A stretch of 6,915 bases of DNA from Pseudomonadota bacterium (GTDB lineage: Bacteria > Pseudomonadota > Alphaproteobacteria > Sphingomonadales > Sphingomonadaceae): assembly GCA_023424275.1 (NCBI GenBank), contig JAFAED010000327.1:1-6915 (forward strand). Direction: 5' to 3'. Shown one piece after another: positions 1 through 6,915 of this stretch; position 1 is the stretch's first letter, and each line of letters opens with the position of its first letter. Both the position numbers and the translations under genes were made by a program. The notes beneath the pieces are model-generated. The model had not been told where the DNA came from and did no database searches. It saw only the letters and a list, made by a program, of their open reading frames with translations.

Positions 1-200
1 TCCAGCCCGTTGAGGTCGGGCATCGCGATGTCGCAGAGCACGAGGTCGGGGGCAAGGGCATCGACCATGCGCAGCGCGGACGCGCCGTCGCTGGCGGTGC
101 CGACGAGCGAAATCCCTTCCTGCTGGCCGGTCAGGATCTGGAGCCGTTCGATCGCGAGCGGTTCGTCATCGACGATCAGGGTTCGGAGTGTCTGGATCAT
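1..200 (-). CDS. Response regulator, receiver domain (LytTR/AlgR type likely), 3' part missing
   Basis: This is the start of a two-component response regulator; the first 66 codons are present and the gene runs off the left edge. The visible protein begins MIQTLRTLIVDDEPLAIERL, a typical CheY-like receiver start. It has the acidic metal-binding cluster Asp11-Asp12-Glu13. The phosphoacceptor is very probably Asp57, in LVLCDIAMPDLNG (residues 53-65). The output domain lies outside the window. A LytTR DNA-binding domain is inferred because the adjacent kinase is of the LytS/His_kinase class, whose partners usually carry one, and because IVDDEPLA is common in that group. The ATG overlaps the kinase stop as ATGA, so the two proteins are probably made in fixed ratio by translational coupling. 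A GGGAGG ribosome binding site 10 nt upstream supports this start. The receiver assignment is secure; the DNA-binding type is inference. Confidence 0.93.
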   Translation of the reverse strand, partial: MIQTLRTLIVDDEPLAIERLQILTGQQEGISLVGTASDGASALRMVDALAPDLVLCDIAMPDLNGL

Positions 201-1375
201 GGATTAGCAGCCTCCCGTGCCAGCGGCAGCCAGAGCGAAACGACAAACCCGCCATTGTCCGACGGACCCCATTCGCATCCGGCGGTGGGGCCATAACGCG
301 TCAGCAGGCGTTCGCGGACATTGCCGAGGCCGAGGCCGGTTCCCGAAGCAGGGGCCGGCGCCTTTGGGTCGATATCATTTTCGATGCGCAGGATCAGCAA
401 GCCATGTTCGGCGCTGGCATGCAGGCGGATCGCGATCTTTCCCTTGCTGGGCGAGACGCCATATTTGATGGCATTTTCGATGATCGGTTGCAGGATGAGC
501 ACGGGAACGCGCGCATGCTCCAGCTCTTCGGGCATCGTCACCTCGACCTGCAATCGGTCGGGGAAGCGCGTCTGTTCGATATCGAGATAGAGACGCTGGA
601 GCGCGATTTCCTCGTCGAGGCTGACGAGCTGTTCGGGGTCGACCGCAAGGCTGGAGCGCAGGAACGACGACAGGTTCATGATCATCGTTTCGGCCTCGCT
701 CTTCGAACCTTTGAGCACGAGCGTCGACAGCGAGTTGAGCGTGTTGAACAGGAAGTGCGGATTGACCTGGTAATGCAACGCGCGAAGTTGCGCGGTCTGC
801 GCCTCGATACGGAAATGGTTGGCGCGGCGCTCCACCACGCGCATTTCATTGGCATAGCCGAAGGCGACATAGAGTGCGGCCCAGACGGCGAAAAAGAAAT
901 ACCAGCGGATAGAGCTGTCGAGGATCAGCATGGTCTCCCAAGCGACAGGGAATTTGGCCTGCAATTCCTCGATAATCTTTCCGGCATCGGGGCCTGGGAA
1001 CCAATAGAAGAAGACGAGCATGTTGATCGTTGCATAGACGACGACCAAAGGAATGGCCGCGCCCATCGCGGCGGCGAGACGCGCGCCGAAACTTTGCGGC
1101 TGCGCGCGCTGGAGCAGCTGATAGAGCACGAAGGTGCACAAGATACCGGCAATGACGACGATGCCGCGCCGTGCCGCGTAGGACCATTGTTCGGTGGCGC
1201 CGGTAAGCATCGCGAGGCCGGTCGTGATCAGGAAATAGATCAGCCACATGGCGATGATCGAACCGATCGCGACGCGCGGATTGACGCGTGCGTCGGATGC
1301 GCGCCAATCGGGCGCCGCTGCCAGCATTTTCGCGCGCTGATCGCGCAGCGCGTCTTTGCGGTTTGTCATGTTCAT
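197..1375 (-). CDS. Membrane sensor histidine kinase, LytS/YpdA (His_kinase) class
   Basis: This is a 392-residue inner-membrane sensor kinase expected to autophosphorylate and pass phosphate to the regulator encoded immediately after it. Four hydrophobic segments lie at about residues 35-57, 71-88, 100-126 and 158-175, with no recognisable extracytoplasmic or PAS sensor domain. The kinase core follows: the phosphoacceptor motif QVNPHFLFNTLNSL has His207, the N-box ILQPIIENAIKYG has Asn301, and the G-box is GTGLGLGNVRERL (345-357). The NPHFLFN signature identifies the LytS-type family rather than the classical HisKA kinases. I chose the ATG at 1375. The frame stays open to a GTG at 1447, adding 24 residues, and a second ATG lies at 1369. 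None of the three has a convincing ribosome binding site. The gene begins 94 bp after the MATE stop and overlaps the regulator by 4 bp. The signal sensed cannot be read from the sequence. The class is certain; the start is moderately sure. Confidence 0.93.
   Translation of the reverse strand: MNMTNRKDALRDQRAKMLAAAPDWRASDARVNPRVAIGSIIAMWLIYFLITTGLAMLTGATEQWSYAARRGIVVIAGILCTFVLYQLLQRAQPQSFGARLAAAMGAAIPLVVVYATINMLVFFYWFPGPDAGKIIEELQAKFPVAWETMLILDSSIRWYFFFAVWAALYVAFGYANEMRVVERRANHFRIEAQTAQLRALHYQVNPHFLFNTLNSLSTLVLKGSKSEAETMIMNLSSFLRSSLAVDPEQLVSLDEEIALQRLYLDIEQTRFPDRLQVEVTMPEELEHARVPVLILQPIIENAIKYGVSPSKGKIAIRLHASAEHGLLILRIENDIDPKAPAPASGTGLGLGNVRERLLTRYGPTAGCEWGPSDNGGFVVSLWLPLAREAANP
211..216 (-). 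promoter_or_regulatory. Ribosome binding site of the response regulator
   Basis: On the minus strand this reads GGGAGG, ending 10 nt before the ATG at 200. It lies inside the last codons of the histidine kinase gene. It is one of the clearest Shine-Dalgarno matches in the window and fixes the regulator start within the ATGA overlap. Confidence 0.6.
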
Positions 1376-1469
1376 TGCCGCTGCTTTAGCGCCAAAGGTC
1401 GATCGATGGCTAGCGGGCACCGGGCCGCCAGTCGAAGCCGCGTGCACCTTGGTCGAAAGCGCACGTCGA

Positions 1470-2930
1470 TCAGCGGCCGGGCTGGGGCAGGGTGCGGCGC
1501 CAGTTTCCGCGCTTATAGATCGCCCATGCCATTGCCAGCGAAGCGAGCGACGAGAGCGGGAAGCTCCACCAGAGAATGTCGCTGCCGACCACCGGATAGC
1601 CGAAATAATAGATGCCGAGGCGGATCGGGAACATCGACAGGAAGAGGATGACGAGCGGCGGCACGACCGAACCGTTGGCGCGCAGCGTGCTGATGAGGAC
1701 GATCGTCGTGCCGAAGGGCAGGAAGGTCCAGGTCGCGATGAGCTGGATATTGCGCGCGACGTCGATCGCCGGGCTTTCGCTGCCGAGGAAGAGCGCGAGT
1801 GCGGCGCGGTCGAAGATCAGGAGCAGGACGATCAGCACCCCGGTCATAGCGAGGTTGATCGCGATACCGCTGTTCGTCACCGACGATACGCGGTCCCAGC
1901 GCCCGGCACCGATATTCTGTGCCGCCATCGAACTGACCGCGGCGCCGACCGCGAGCGCGGGCATCTGGATATAATTCCACAGCTGGAGCGTCGCGCCATA
2001 GGCTGCGGCGGTGACGAGCCCCTCGCGGTTGACGAGCCCGACCATGACAAGCCCGGCGCCCGAGATGACGAGCATCTGCGCCCCCATCGGCAGGCCGCGG
2101 CCGATGATGAAACGCAGTTCGGACCATTTGGGATAGAGATAGGCGAGTTCGCGCCCGCGAAGACGGAGGACGTGGTTCTTCACATAGAACCAGCCGATCA
2201 TGCCCGCGAGGCTGATTGTTCCGGCAATCGCCGTCGCGAGCGCGCTGCCCGCAATGCCGAGACGCGGGAAGGGGCCGAGGCCGAGGATCAGCACCGGGTT
2301 GAAGGCGATGTCGAGGACGACCGCAAGGATCATGAAGCGGAGCGGCGTCACCGCGTCGCCCGCACCGCGCGAGGCCATCATTAGCGTGACGCTGAGCATA
2401 CTGGCAGGGACAGCGAGGAAGGTGACGCGGAGATAATCATGCGCGAGCGCGAAGGCTTCGGGCGGGGTCTTGAGCCAGCGCAAGATCTGGTCCGACGCGA
2501 ACCAGCCGAGGATGGCGATGACGACCGAGAAGATCAGCGCGAGGCCGATCACGCCGCCGGTCGCGCGGCGCGCGGCGTCGATGTCGCCGCGGCCCATCGA
2601 CTGGCCGATCAATACCGTCGCCGCCATGCCGAAGCCGAAAAAGGCACCGAACATCAGGAACATGATGATGTTCGCATTGGCGGTCGCGGCGAGCGCGCTT
2701 TCGCCGAGGAACTGGCCGACCCAGATCGAATTCACCGAGCCCGAGAGCGTCTGGAGGATGTTCGAGGCGAGCGTCGGCAGCGCGAAGAGGATCAGCGTCT
2801 TGGTGATCGGACCGCTGGTCAGGTCCATCCGTCCGCCGCCGCGCGCGGTTTGGCGCGGCGGGACCGGGCTGGCTGCCGGGTCCGCCGCCGCGGCGACGGG
2901 GGTCGGGGTGATCGGGGTCTCGTCGGTCAC
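1470..2930 (-). CDS. MATE-family efflux transporter
   Basis: This is a 486-residue inner-membrane exporter of the MATE (NorM/MepA/DinF) family, which uses a Na+ or H+ gradient to expel cationic drugs or metabolites; the substrate is unknown. About twelve hydrophobic segments are visible from residue 44 to 472. Family landmarks appear in both pseudo-symmetric halves: DLTSGPITKTLILFALPTL just before and in helix 1, the LIGQSMGRGD loop (107-116), LDIAFNPVLILG (206-217), and the second-half match AAQNIGAGRWDR (336-347). The GTG start at 2930 lies 13 bp after the preceding stop. It gives an extra 34-residue Pro/Ala/Thr-rich leader with no membrane character. An ATG at 2828 would give 452 residues, close to the usual family length, and has a slightly better purine-rich upstream sequence. 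I kept the longer form because the leader codons show the same strong G/C third-position preference as the body. The family is sure; the start is uncertain. Confidence 0.95.
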   Translation of the reverse strand: MTDETPITPTPVAAAADPAASPVPPRQTARGGGRMDLTSGPITKTLILFALPTLASNILQTLSGSVNSIWVGQFLGESALAATANANIIMFLMFGAFFGFGMAATVLIGQSMGRGDIDAARRATGGVIGLALIFSVVIAILGWFASDQILRWLKTPPEAFALAHDYLRVTFLAVPASMLSVTLMMASRGAGDAVTPLRFMILAVVLDIAFNPVLILGLGPFPRLGIAGSALATAIAGTISLAGMIGWFYVKNHVLRLRGRELAYLYPKWSELRFIIGRGLPMGAQMLVISGAGLVMVGLVNREGLVTAAAYGATLQLWNYIQMPALAVGAAVSSMAAQNIGAGRWDRVSSVTNSGIAINLAMTGVLIVLLLIFDRAALALFLGSESPAIDVARNIQLIATWTFLPFGTTIVLISTLRANGSVVPPLVILFLSMFPIRLGIYYFGYPVVGSDILWWSFPLSSLASLAMAWAIYKRGNWRRTLPQPGR

Positions 2931-2943
2931 CGGGGAAGCGCGA

Positions 2944-3429
2944 TCATTCGGGGCCGCCTTCGAGGTCGCCGGTGCACTGGAGCTCGGGATCCTCTGTCGC
3001 CATGCGTTCGAACTCGCGGGCCTGCCCGGTGATGCCTGGGAAAAGCCGGTCGGGTTCGACATGATAGGATGCGATGAGCGTGACGGCCCAGGCGTAATGG
3101 CGCGCGCCGGCGGCGCAGCTGTCGCTGCCGCCGTCGCCTTCGCCCCAGACGGTACGCCAGTCTGCCGCGCCGTCGCGGGTCAGGATGACCTTGAAGCCGC
3201 CGATCGCGCCATTGTCACCCTCGGCATAGGCAATCGCGCGGTCGCCGTCCTTCCACACCCGGAGGTGGCGGAAGGTGAAACGGAAATCGGGGTGCGACCG
3301 CAGCGCGTCGAGGATGGCGTTGCGTTCGGTGCTGCCGACGGCAGGCGTGTGCGGGGCGGCTTCGCTTGCAGCCAGCGGCGCCGCGAACAGCAGCGCCGTT
3401 GCCACAAGCAGGGCCCCCCGGCCGCGCAT
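2944..3429 (-). CDS. Hypothetical exported protein coupled to valS
   Basis: I do not recognise this 161-residue protein with confidence. It begins with a plausible Sec signal peptide: positively charged MRGRG, a hydrophobic core LLVATALLFAAPLA, and small residues (AASEA) suited to cleavage near residues 21-25. The mature part is about 137 residues with no further membrane segment. It contains two cysteines, Cys105 in SDSCAAG and Cys152 in LQCTGD, which could form a periplasmic disulfide. The stretch ILDALR (39-44) followed by FRHLRVWKDGDRAIAYAEG (53-71) weakly recalls small secreted proteins seen in other Proteobacteria, but I cannot name the family. The ATG overlaps the valS stop by one base (TGATG), indicating translational coupling. 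A GTG one codon upstream is an alternative start. The MATE gene follows 13 bp after its stop. G/C-rich third positions like those of its neighbours support a real gene. Confidence 0.85.
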   Translation of the reverse strand: MRGRGALLVATALLFAAPLAASEAAPHTPAVGSTERNAILDALRSHPDFRFTFRHLRVWKDGDRAIAYAEGDNGAIGGFKVILTRDGAADWRTVWGEGDGGSDSCAAGARHYAWAVTLIASYHVEPDRLFPGITGQAREFERMATEDPELQCTGDLEGGPE

Positions 3430-6182
3430 CACCCCAGCCGCGCCAGCGCGGCGGTGAGGCGGTCGGCTTCGGCGTCCTTGGCGGCATGGTCGGCGCGCGC
3501 CTTTTCGACCGCTTCGGGCTTGGCGCGTTCGACGAACGACGGATTGTTCAGGCGGCCCGCGAGGCCGTCGCGTTCCTTGGCCGCGGCGGCGAGCGCCTTG
3601 GTCAGTCGGTCGCGTTCGGCGGCGATATCGATGACGCCCTCGAGCGGGACGGTGATCGTCTCGCCCTCGACGACGAGCTGCGCCGAGGCGCCGGAAGGGG
3701 CCGGGTCGAAGCTGATGGCTTCAAGGCGTGCGAGGCGGTCGAGCTGCGCTGCGAGCTTGTCGGTGCGGCCCTTCAGCGACGCTGGGAAATGCGCGGTCAG
3801 GCGTGCGCCCGGCGGCAGGCCGAGCTCGGCCTTGGCGGTGCGCAGTTCGCTGACGAGCTTGATCAGCCAGTCGATGTCGGCGCTGGCTTCGGCGTCGTGC
3901 GCTGCCGCAGGCGCCGGCCATTTCGCGGTGATCAGCGGATAGTCGGCGCGGTCGCCGAGCCCGGTCCACAGCTCTTCGGTGATGAAGGGCATGAAGGGGT
4001 GGAGCATGACGAGGATCTGGTCGAGCACCCAGCCCGCGACGGCCTTCGTCTCGTCATCGATCGCGCCCTTGATCAGTTCCAGATACCAGTCGCAGAAGCG
4101 GTCCCAGGCGAAGCTGTAGATCGCGTTCGCGGCCTCGTCGAAGCGATAGGCGGCGAAGGCGGTTTCCATCGCGGCGACGGTCGCGGCGACCTCGCCGATG
4201 ATCCAGCGGTTGACCGGCAGGCTCGCGGCGGGGGCTTCGAAGCTGGTCGAGGCCGAAATGCCGTTGGCTTCGCAGAAACGCGCGGCGTTCCAGAGCTTGG
4301 TCGCGAAGTTGCGATAGCCCGCGAGGCGCGCGTCATCCATCTTGATGTCGCGGCCCTGGCTTTCCATCGCGGACATGAAGAAGCGGAGCGCGTCGGCGCC
4401 GTACTGGTCGATCAGGCCGAGCGGGTCGACGACGTTACCCTTCGACTTCGACATCTTCGCGCCGTCGGGCGCGCGGACGAGGCCGTGGAGATAGAGCGTC
4501 TTCCACGGGACGTCGCCCATGAACTCCATCCCCTGCATCGCCATGCGCGCATCCCAGAAGAAGAGGATGTCGAAGCCCGAGATGAGGACGTCGTTGGGGT
4601 AGTGGCGCTTCAGCAGGTCGCTATTCTCGGGCCAGCCGAGCGTTGCGAAGGGCCAGAGCGCCGAGGAGAACCAGGTGTCGAGCACGTCTTCGTCGCGGGT
4701 CAGGACGACGCCCGCACCCGCTTCGGCCTGTGCCTCCTCTTCGGTCTCGGCAACGAAGATGCGGCCGTCTTCGGCATACCATGCCGGGATGCGGTGGCCC
4801 CACCACAGCTGGCGCGAGACGCACCAGGGCTGGATATTCTCCATCCAGTTGAAGAAGGTCTTTTCCCACGTCTTGGGGACGATGTTTATGCGGCCGTCGC
4901 GCACCGCCGCCATCGGCGGCTGCGCCAGCGTCTTGGCGTCGACATACCATTGGTCGGTCAGCATCGGTTCGATCACGACGCCGCCGCGGTCGCCGAACGG
5001 CTGCATGATCAGCTTGTCCTCGACCTTGACCATCAAGCCTTCGGCATCGATGTCGGCGACGACGCGTTTGCGCGCCTCGTAACGTTCGAGGCCGCGATAT
5101 TCCTCGGGAACGAGATTGAGCGCGTCGATTTCGGCGGGGGTCGCGGTCGCGCCCTTCGCAATCTCGACCGCACGCGCGGCGGCTTCGGCATAGGGCGCCC
5201 CGTCGGCGCGCATCGCGGCGACCTCGTCCATCAGGCGGTACATCGGAATATTGTTCCGCTGCGCGACGCCATAGTCGTTTTCGTCGTGCGCACCGGTGAT
5301 CTTCACCGCGCCCGACCCGAAATGCGGATCGGGATATTCATCGGTGATGATCGGGATCAGGCGGCGATGTTTCTTCGGCCCCACCGGGATCTCGCAATAT
5401 TTGCCGACGATCGGACGATAGCGCTCGTCGTCGGGATGCACGGCGACCGCGCCGTCGCCGAGCATCGTTTCGGGGCGCGTCGTGGCGATCGAGATATAGT
5501 CGCGCTCTTCCTCGAGCACGACGTGGCCGTCGGCGTCGCGCTCGACATAGGTATAGGTCTCACCGCCCGCGAGCGGATATTTGAAGTGCCACATATGGCC
5601 CGGCACTTCGTGCGATTCGACTTCGAGGTCCGAGATCGCGGTCTTGAGCGCGGGGTCCCAGTTCACGAGGCGCTTGTCGCGGTAGATCAGGCCCTTTTTG
5701 TGGAGGTCGACGAAGACCTTGACCACAGCCTCGGTGAAGTGCGGGTCCATCGTGAACTGCTCGCGCGACCAGTCCATCGAGCAGCCGAGGCGGCGAAGCT
5801 GGCCGGTGATCTGGCCGCCGCTTTCGGCTTTCCATTCCCAGACCTTGTCGACGAATTCGTCGCGCGTGAAATCGGTACGCTTTTGCTGGCGTTCGTTGAG
5901 CTGGCGCTCGACGACCATCTGCGTCGCGATGCCGGCATGGTCCATGCCGACGACCCACAGCGCATCCTTGCCGCGCAGGCGTTCGTAGCGGACGAGCACG
6001 TCCTGCAGCGTGTTGTCGAGCGCATGGCCGATGTGCAGCGCGCCGGTTACGTTCGGCGGCGGATTGACGATCGTGAAGGGTGTCGCGTCGGGACGCGCGG
6101 GACGGAAGAGTCCACGGCTTTCCCATATATGGGCCCATTTCGCCTCGATAGCGGCGGGATCGAACGTTTTTTCCATCGGCAT
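3429..6182 (-). CDS. valS: Valyl-tRNA synthetase
   Basis: This cytoplasmic class I aminoacyl-tRNA synthetase charges tRNA-Val with valine and edits mischarged threonine. It is complete at 917 residues, within the normal bacterial range. The Rossmann-fold catalytic core has the HIGH signature (50-53, within [11 protein letters not shown]) and the KMSKS loop (576-580, [10 protein letters not shown]). The inserted editing domain is marked by [11 protein letters not shown] (233-243) and [16 protein letters not shown] (289-304). Further family landmarks are [10 protein letters not shown] (460-469) and [14 protein letters not shown] (499-512). The anticodon-binding helical region follows at about 655-800. 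The C-terminal Ala/Lys/Glu-rich coiled-coil arm (about 850-917) contacts the tRNA in this family. I chose the ATG at 6182 because AAAGG sits 9 nt upstream; an ATG two codons later is possible. Its TGA overlaps the ATG of the small exported protein. No leader attenuator or T-box is visible. Confidence 0.98.
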   Translation of the reverse strand: MPMEKTFDPAAIEAKWAHIWESRGLFRPARPDATPFTIVNPPPNVTGALHIGHALDNTLQDVLVRYERLRGKDALWVVGMDHAGIATQMVVERQLNERQQKRTDFTRDEFVDKVWEWKAESGGQITGQLRRLGCSMDWSREQFTMDPHFTEAVVKVFVDLHKKGLIYRDKRLVNWDPALKTAISDLEVESHEVPGHMWHFKYPLAGGETYTYVERDADGHVVLEEERDYISIATTRPETMLGDGAVAVHPDDERYRPIVGKYCEIPVGPKKHRRLIPIITDEYPDPHFGSGAVKITGAHDENDYGVAQRNNIPMYRLMDEVAAMRADGAPYAEAAARAVEIAKGATATPAEIDALNLVPEEYRGLERYEARKRVVADIDAEGLMVKVEDKLIMQPFGDRGGVVIEPMLTDQWYVDAKTLAQPPMAAVRDGRINIVPKTWEKTFFNWMENIQPWCVSRQLWWGHRIPAWYAEDGRIFVAETEEEAQAEAGAGVVLTRDEDVLDTWFSSALWPFATLGWPENSDLLKRHYPNDVLISGFDILFFWDARMAMQGMEFMGDVPWKTLYLHGLVRAPDGAKMSKSKGNVVDPLGLIDQYGADALRFFMSAMESQGRDIKMDDARLAGYRNFATKLWNAARFCEANGISASTSFEAPAASLPVNRWIIGEVAATVAAMETAFAAYRFDEAANAIYSFAWDRFCDWYLELIKGAIDDETKAVAGWVLDQILVMLHPFMPFITEELWTGLGDRADYPLITAKWPAPAAAHDAEASADIDWLIKLVSELRTAKAELGLPPGARLTAHFPASLKGRTDKLAAQLDRLARLEAISFDPAPSGASAQLVVEGETITVPLEGVIDIAAERDRLTKALAAAAKERDGLAGRLNNPSFVERAKPEAVEKARADHAAKDAEADRLTAALARLG

Positions 6183-6191
6183 AGCCGGGCG

Positions 6192-6196
6192 CCTTT
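6192..6196 (-). promoter_or_regulatory. Ribosome binding site of valS
   Basis: The minus strand reads AAAGG, 9 nt before the ATG at 6182 and 15 nt before the alternative ATG at 6176. The spacing favours the first ATG. It is only a partial Shine-Dalgarno match. Confidence 0.4.
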
Positions 6197-6245
6197 GCCA
6201 GCCGGGGGGCGAGGCGGCAAGGGGGTGATCGTTTTAACGGCCCTC

Positions 6246-6342
6246 TCTCCGTTCGTCATGCCGGGCTTGATCCGGCATCCCGCTTCGTTGTCGCGAAGGA
6301 ATAAGCGGGACCCCGGATCAAGTCCGGGGTGACGAAAGGAGA
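6246..6342. repeat. REP-like inverted repeat between the peptidase gene and valS
   Basis: This is a large imperfect dyad. Core arms at 6253-6285 and 6303-6335 match at 28 of 33 positions when one is reverse-complemented. Pairing continues outward to 6246/6342, giving 34 of 40. Each arm also holds its own perfect 7-bp hairpin: ATGCCGG/CCGGCAT (6258-6264 with 6272-6278, loop GCTTGAT) and ACCCCGG/CCGGGGT (6310-6316 with 6324-6330, loop ATCAAGT). A short CTTCG/CGAAG hairpin (6283-6287 with 6294-6298) lies between them. Repeats with this GTCATGCCGGGCTTGATCCGGCATCC pattern split across genes are, from general knowledge, dispersed in many copies through intergenic regions of alphaproteobacterial genomes. 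It sits downstream of the peptidase stop and upstream of valS, so it could protect an mRNA 3' end or affect termination. There is no T-tract, so I do not call it a classical terminator. Confidence 0.8.
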
Positions 6343-6354
6343 AAGAAGGCCGGC

Positions 6355-6915
6355 TTATTTCTTCAGATAGCTGTCCAGCCAGTTGAACACCGTCTGGTGC
6401 CACTGAACGCTGTTCGCGCCCTTCAGCACCCAGTGGTTCTCGTCGGGGAAGACGAGAAGCTGTGACGGGATATTGCGGCGCTGGAGCGCGGTGAAGGCAG
6501 CGAGGCCCTGCGTGTAGGGGATACGGAAGTCCTTCTCGCTCGTGATCACCAGCATCGGGGTCTTCCACTTGGCGACGTGATGGACCGGGTTCCATTTTTC
6601 ATATTCTTCGGGAACCTGGAAATAGGGGCCGCCATGTTCCCATTCGTCGAACCATAGCTCCTCGGTCTCATACGCCATCGCGCGCGCGTCGAAGACGCCG
6701 TCGTGCTGGACGAGGCATTTGAAGCCGTCGGTCCACTGGCCGGCGATCCAGTTCATCATATAGCCGCCATAGGAGGCGCCGAGCGCGCAGGCGTTCGCGA
6801 TATCGAGTTGGCCGTCCTGTTTGCCCGCGGCGGCAAGGCCGAGGCGGAGGTCTTCGAGCGGCTTGCCGCCCCAATCCTTGTTGATGCTGTCGGTGAAGGC
6901 CTGGCCGTAACCCGT
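6355..6915 (-). CDS. S9-family (prolyl oligopeptidase-like) serine peptidase, C-terminal part
   Basis: These are the last 186 residues of an alpha/beta-hydrolase peptidase of family S9, probably a dipeptidyl-peptidase or acylaminoacyl-peptidase; the N-terminal part, including the expected beta-propeller, is beyond the right edge. The frame is open from the window edge. The fragment starts with TGYGQAF, the end of the GSTGYG-type motif. It then has the nucleophile elbow GASYGGYMMNW with Ser48, the acid residue Asp129 in VITSEKDFRIPYTQG, and the catalytic His161 in FPDENHWVLK (residues numbered within the fragment). All three members of the catalytic triad are therefore present in the right order and spacing. 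The ending VFNWLDSYLKK is typical of the family. The substrate and cellular location cannot be judged without the N-terminus; many relatives are periplasmic. It is separated from valS by 172 bp containing the inverted repeat, so it is probably a separate transcription unit. A start at an internal ATG (6759) would remove Ser48 and is not credible. Confidence 0.93.
   Translation of the reverse strand, partial: TGYGQAFTDSINKDWGGKPLEDLRLGLAAAGKQDGQLDIANACALGASYGGYMMNWIAGQWTDGFKCLVQHDGVFDARAMAYETEELWFDEWEHGGPYFQVPEEYEKWNPVHHVAKWKTPMLVITSEKDFRIPYTQGLAAFTALQRRNIPSQLLVFPDENHWVLKGANSVQWHQTVFNWLDSYLKK

Noticed and set aside
188..1651. Plus-strand open frame of 487 codons
   Set aside because: It lies opposite the histidine kinase and the end of the MATE gene, whose products have clear family motifs. 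Its translation has no recognisable domain and looks like an antisense shadow of G/C-biased codons.
1356..2384. Plus-strand open frame of 342 codons rich in Arg, Asp, Glu and His
   Set aside because: It is antisense to the MATE gene; charged low-complexity translations are the expected mirror of membrane-protein codons in GC-rich DNA.
2470..3942. Plus-strand open frame of 490 codons
   Set aside because: It spans three minus-strand genes out of register (MATE, exported protein and valS 3' end) and has low-complexity Ala/Ser/Arg content with no motif.
6303..6335. Rho-independent terminator for the peptidase gene
   Set aside because: There is a strong GC-rich hairpin but no run of T on the minus strand after it, so an intrinsic terminator is not supported; it was annotated as a repeat instead.
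6183..6354. valS promoter or amino-acid-responsive leader
   Set aside because: I found no convincing -35/-10 pair, leader peptide with valine codons, or T-box features in this gap; any promoter call would be a guess.
6047..6595. Minus-strand open frame of 182 codons across the peptidase end, the repeat and the valS start
   Set aside because: It overlaps two well-supported genes in another frame and reads through the inverted repeat, giving the HPGLDPGS-type peptide typical of translated intergenic repeats.
1..6915. CRISPR, toxin-antitoxin, phage or other defence system
   Set aside because: No direct-repeat array, integrase, transposase, small toxin-antitoxin gene pair or defence-family motif is present; all coding space is filled by ordinary chromosomal genes.

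Overview
The window is a GC-rich stretch of chromosome with every supported gene on the minus strand. Coding on the minus strand strongly favours G or C at third codon positions. That bias leaves very long, meaningless open frames on the plus strand. The GC richness, the alphaproteobacterial style of the valyl-tRNA synthetase, the LytS/LytTR-type two-component pair and a dyad repeat with a GGCTTGATCC-type core point to an alphaproteobacterium, probably a sphingomonad (Sphingopyxis/Sphingobium-like). The genus is an inference, not a demonstrated result.

In transcription order (high to low coordinates) the window holds six genes. First is the C-terminal 186 residues of an S9-family serine peptidase, whose 5' part lies beyond the right edge. 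A 172-bp gap follows, holding an elaborate REP-like inverted repeat. Next comes a complete valS (valyl-tRNA synthetase). Its stop overlaps the start of a small, probably exported protein of unknown function. Thirteen bases later comes a MATE-family multidrug/metabolite exporter with a Pro/Ala-rich N-terminal extension. After a 94-bp gap come a four-helix membrane histidine kinase of the LytS/YpdA class and, overlapping it by 4 bp (ATGA), the N-terminal receiver domain of its response regulator, cut by the left edge.

The spacing suggests that valS, the small exported protein and the MATE gene are transcribed together, with the first two translationally coupled. The kinase and regulator form a coupled pair that may be read from the same transcript or from its own promoter in the 94-bp gap. 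The housekeeping synthetase has no obvious functional tie to the exporter or the signalling pair, so shared transcription need not mean shared function.

I see no tRNA, rRNA, CRISPR array, insertion sequence, prophage or defence system here. The window looks like ordinary core chromosome. The items most worth a second look are the REP-like element, whose arms carry compensatory substitutions, and the uncharacterised exported protein coupled to valS.
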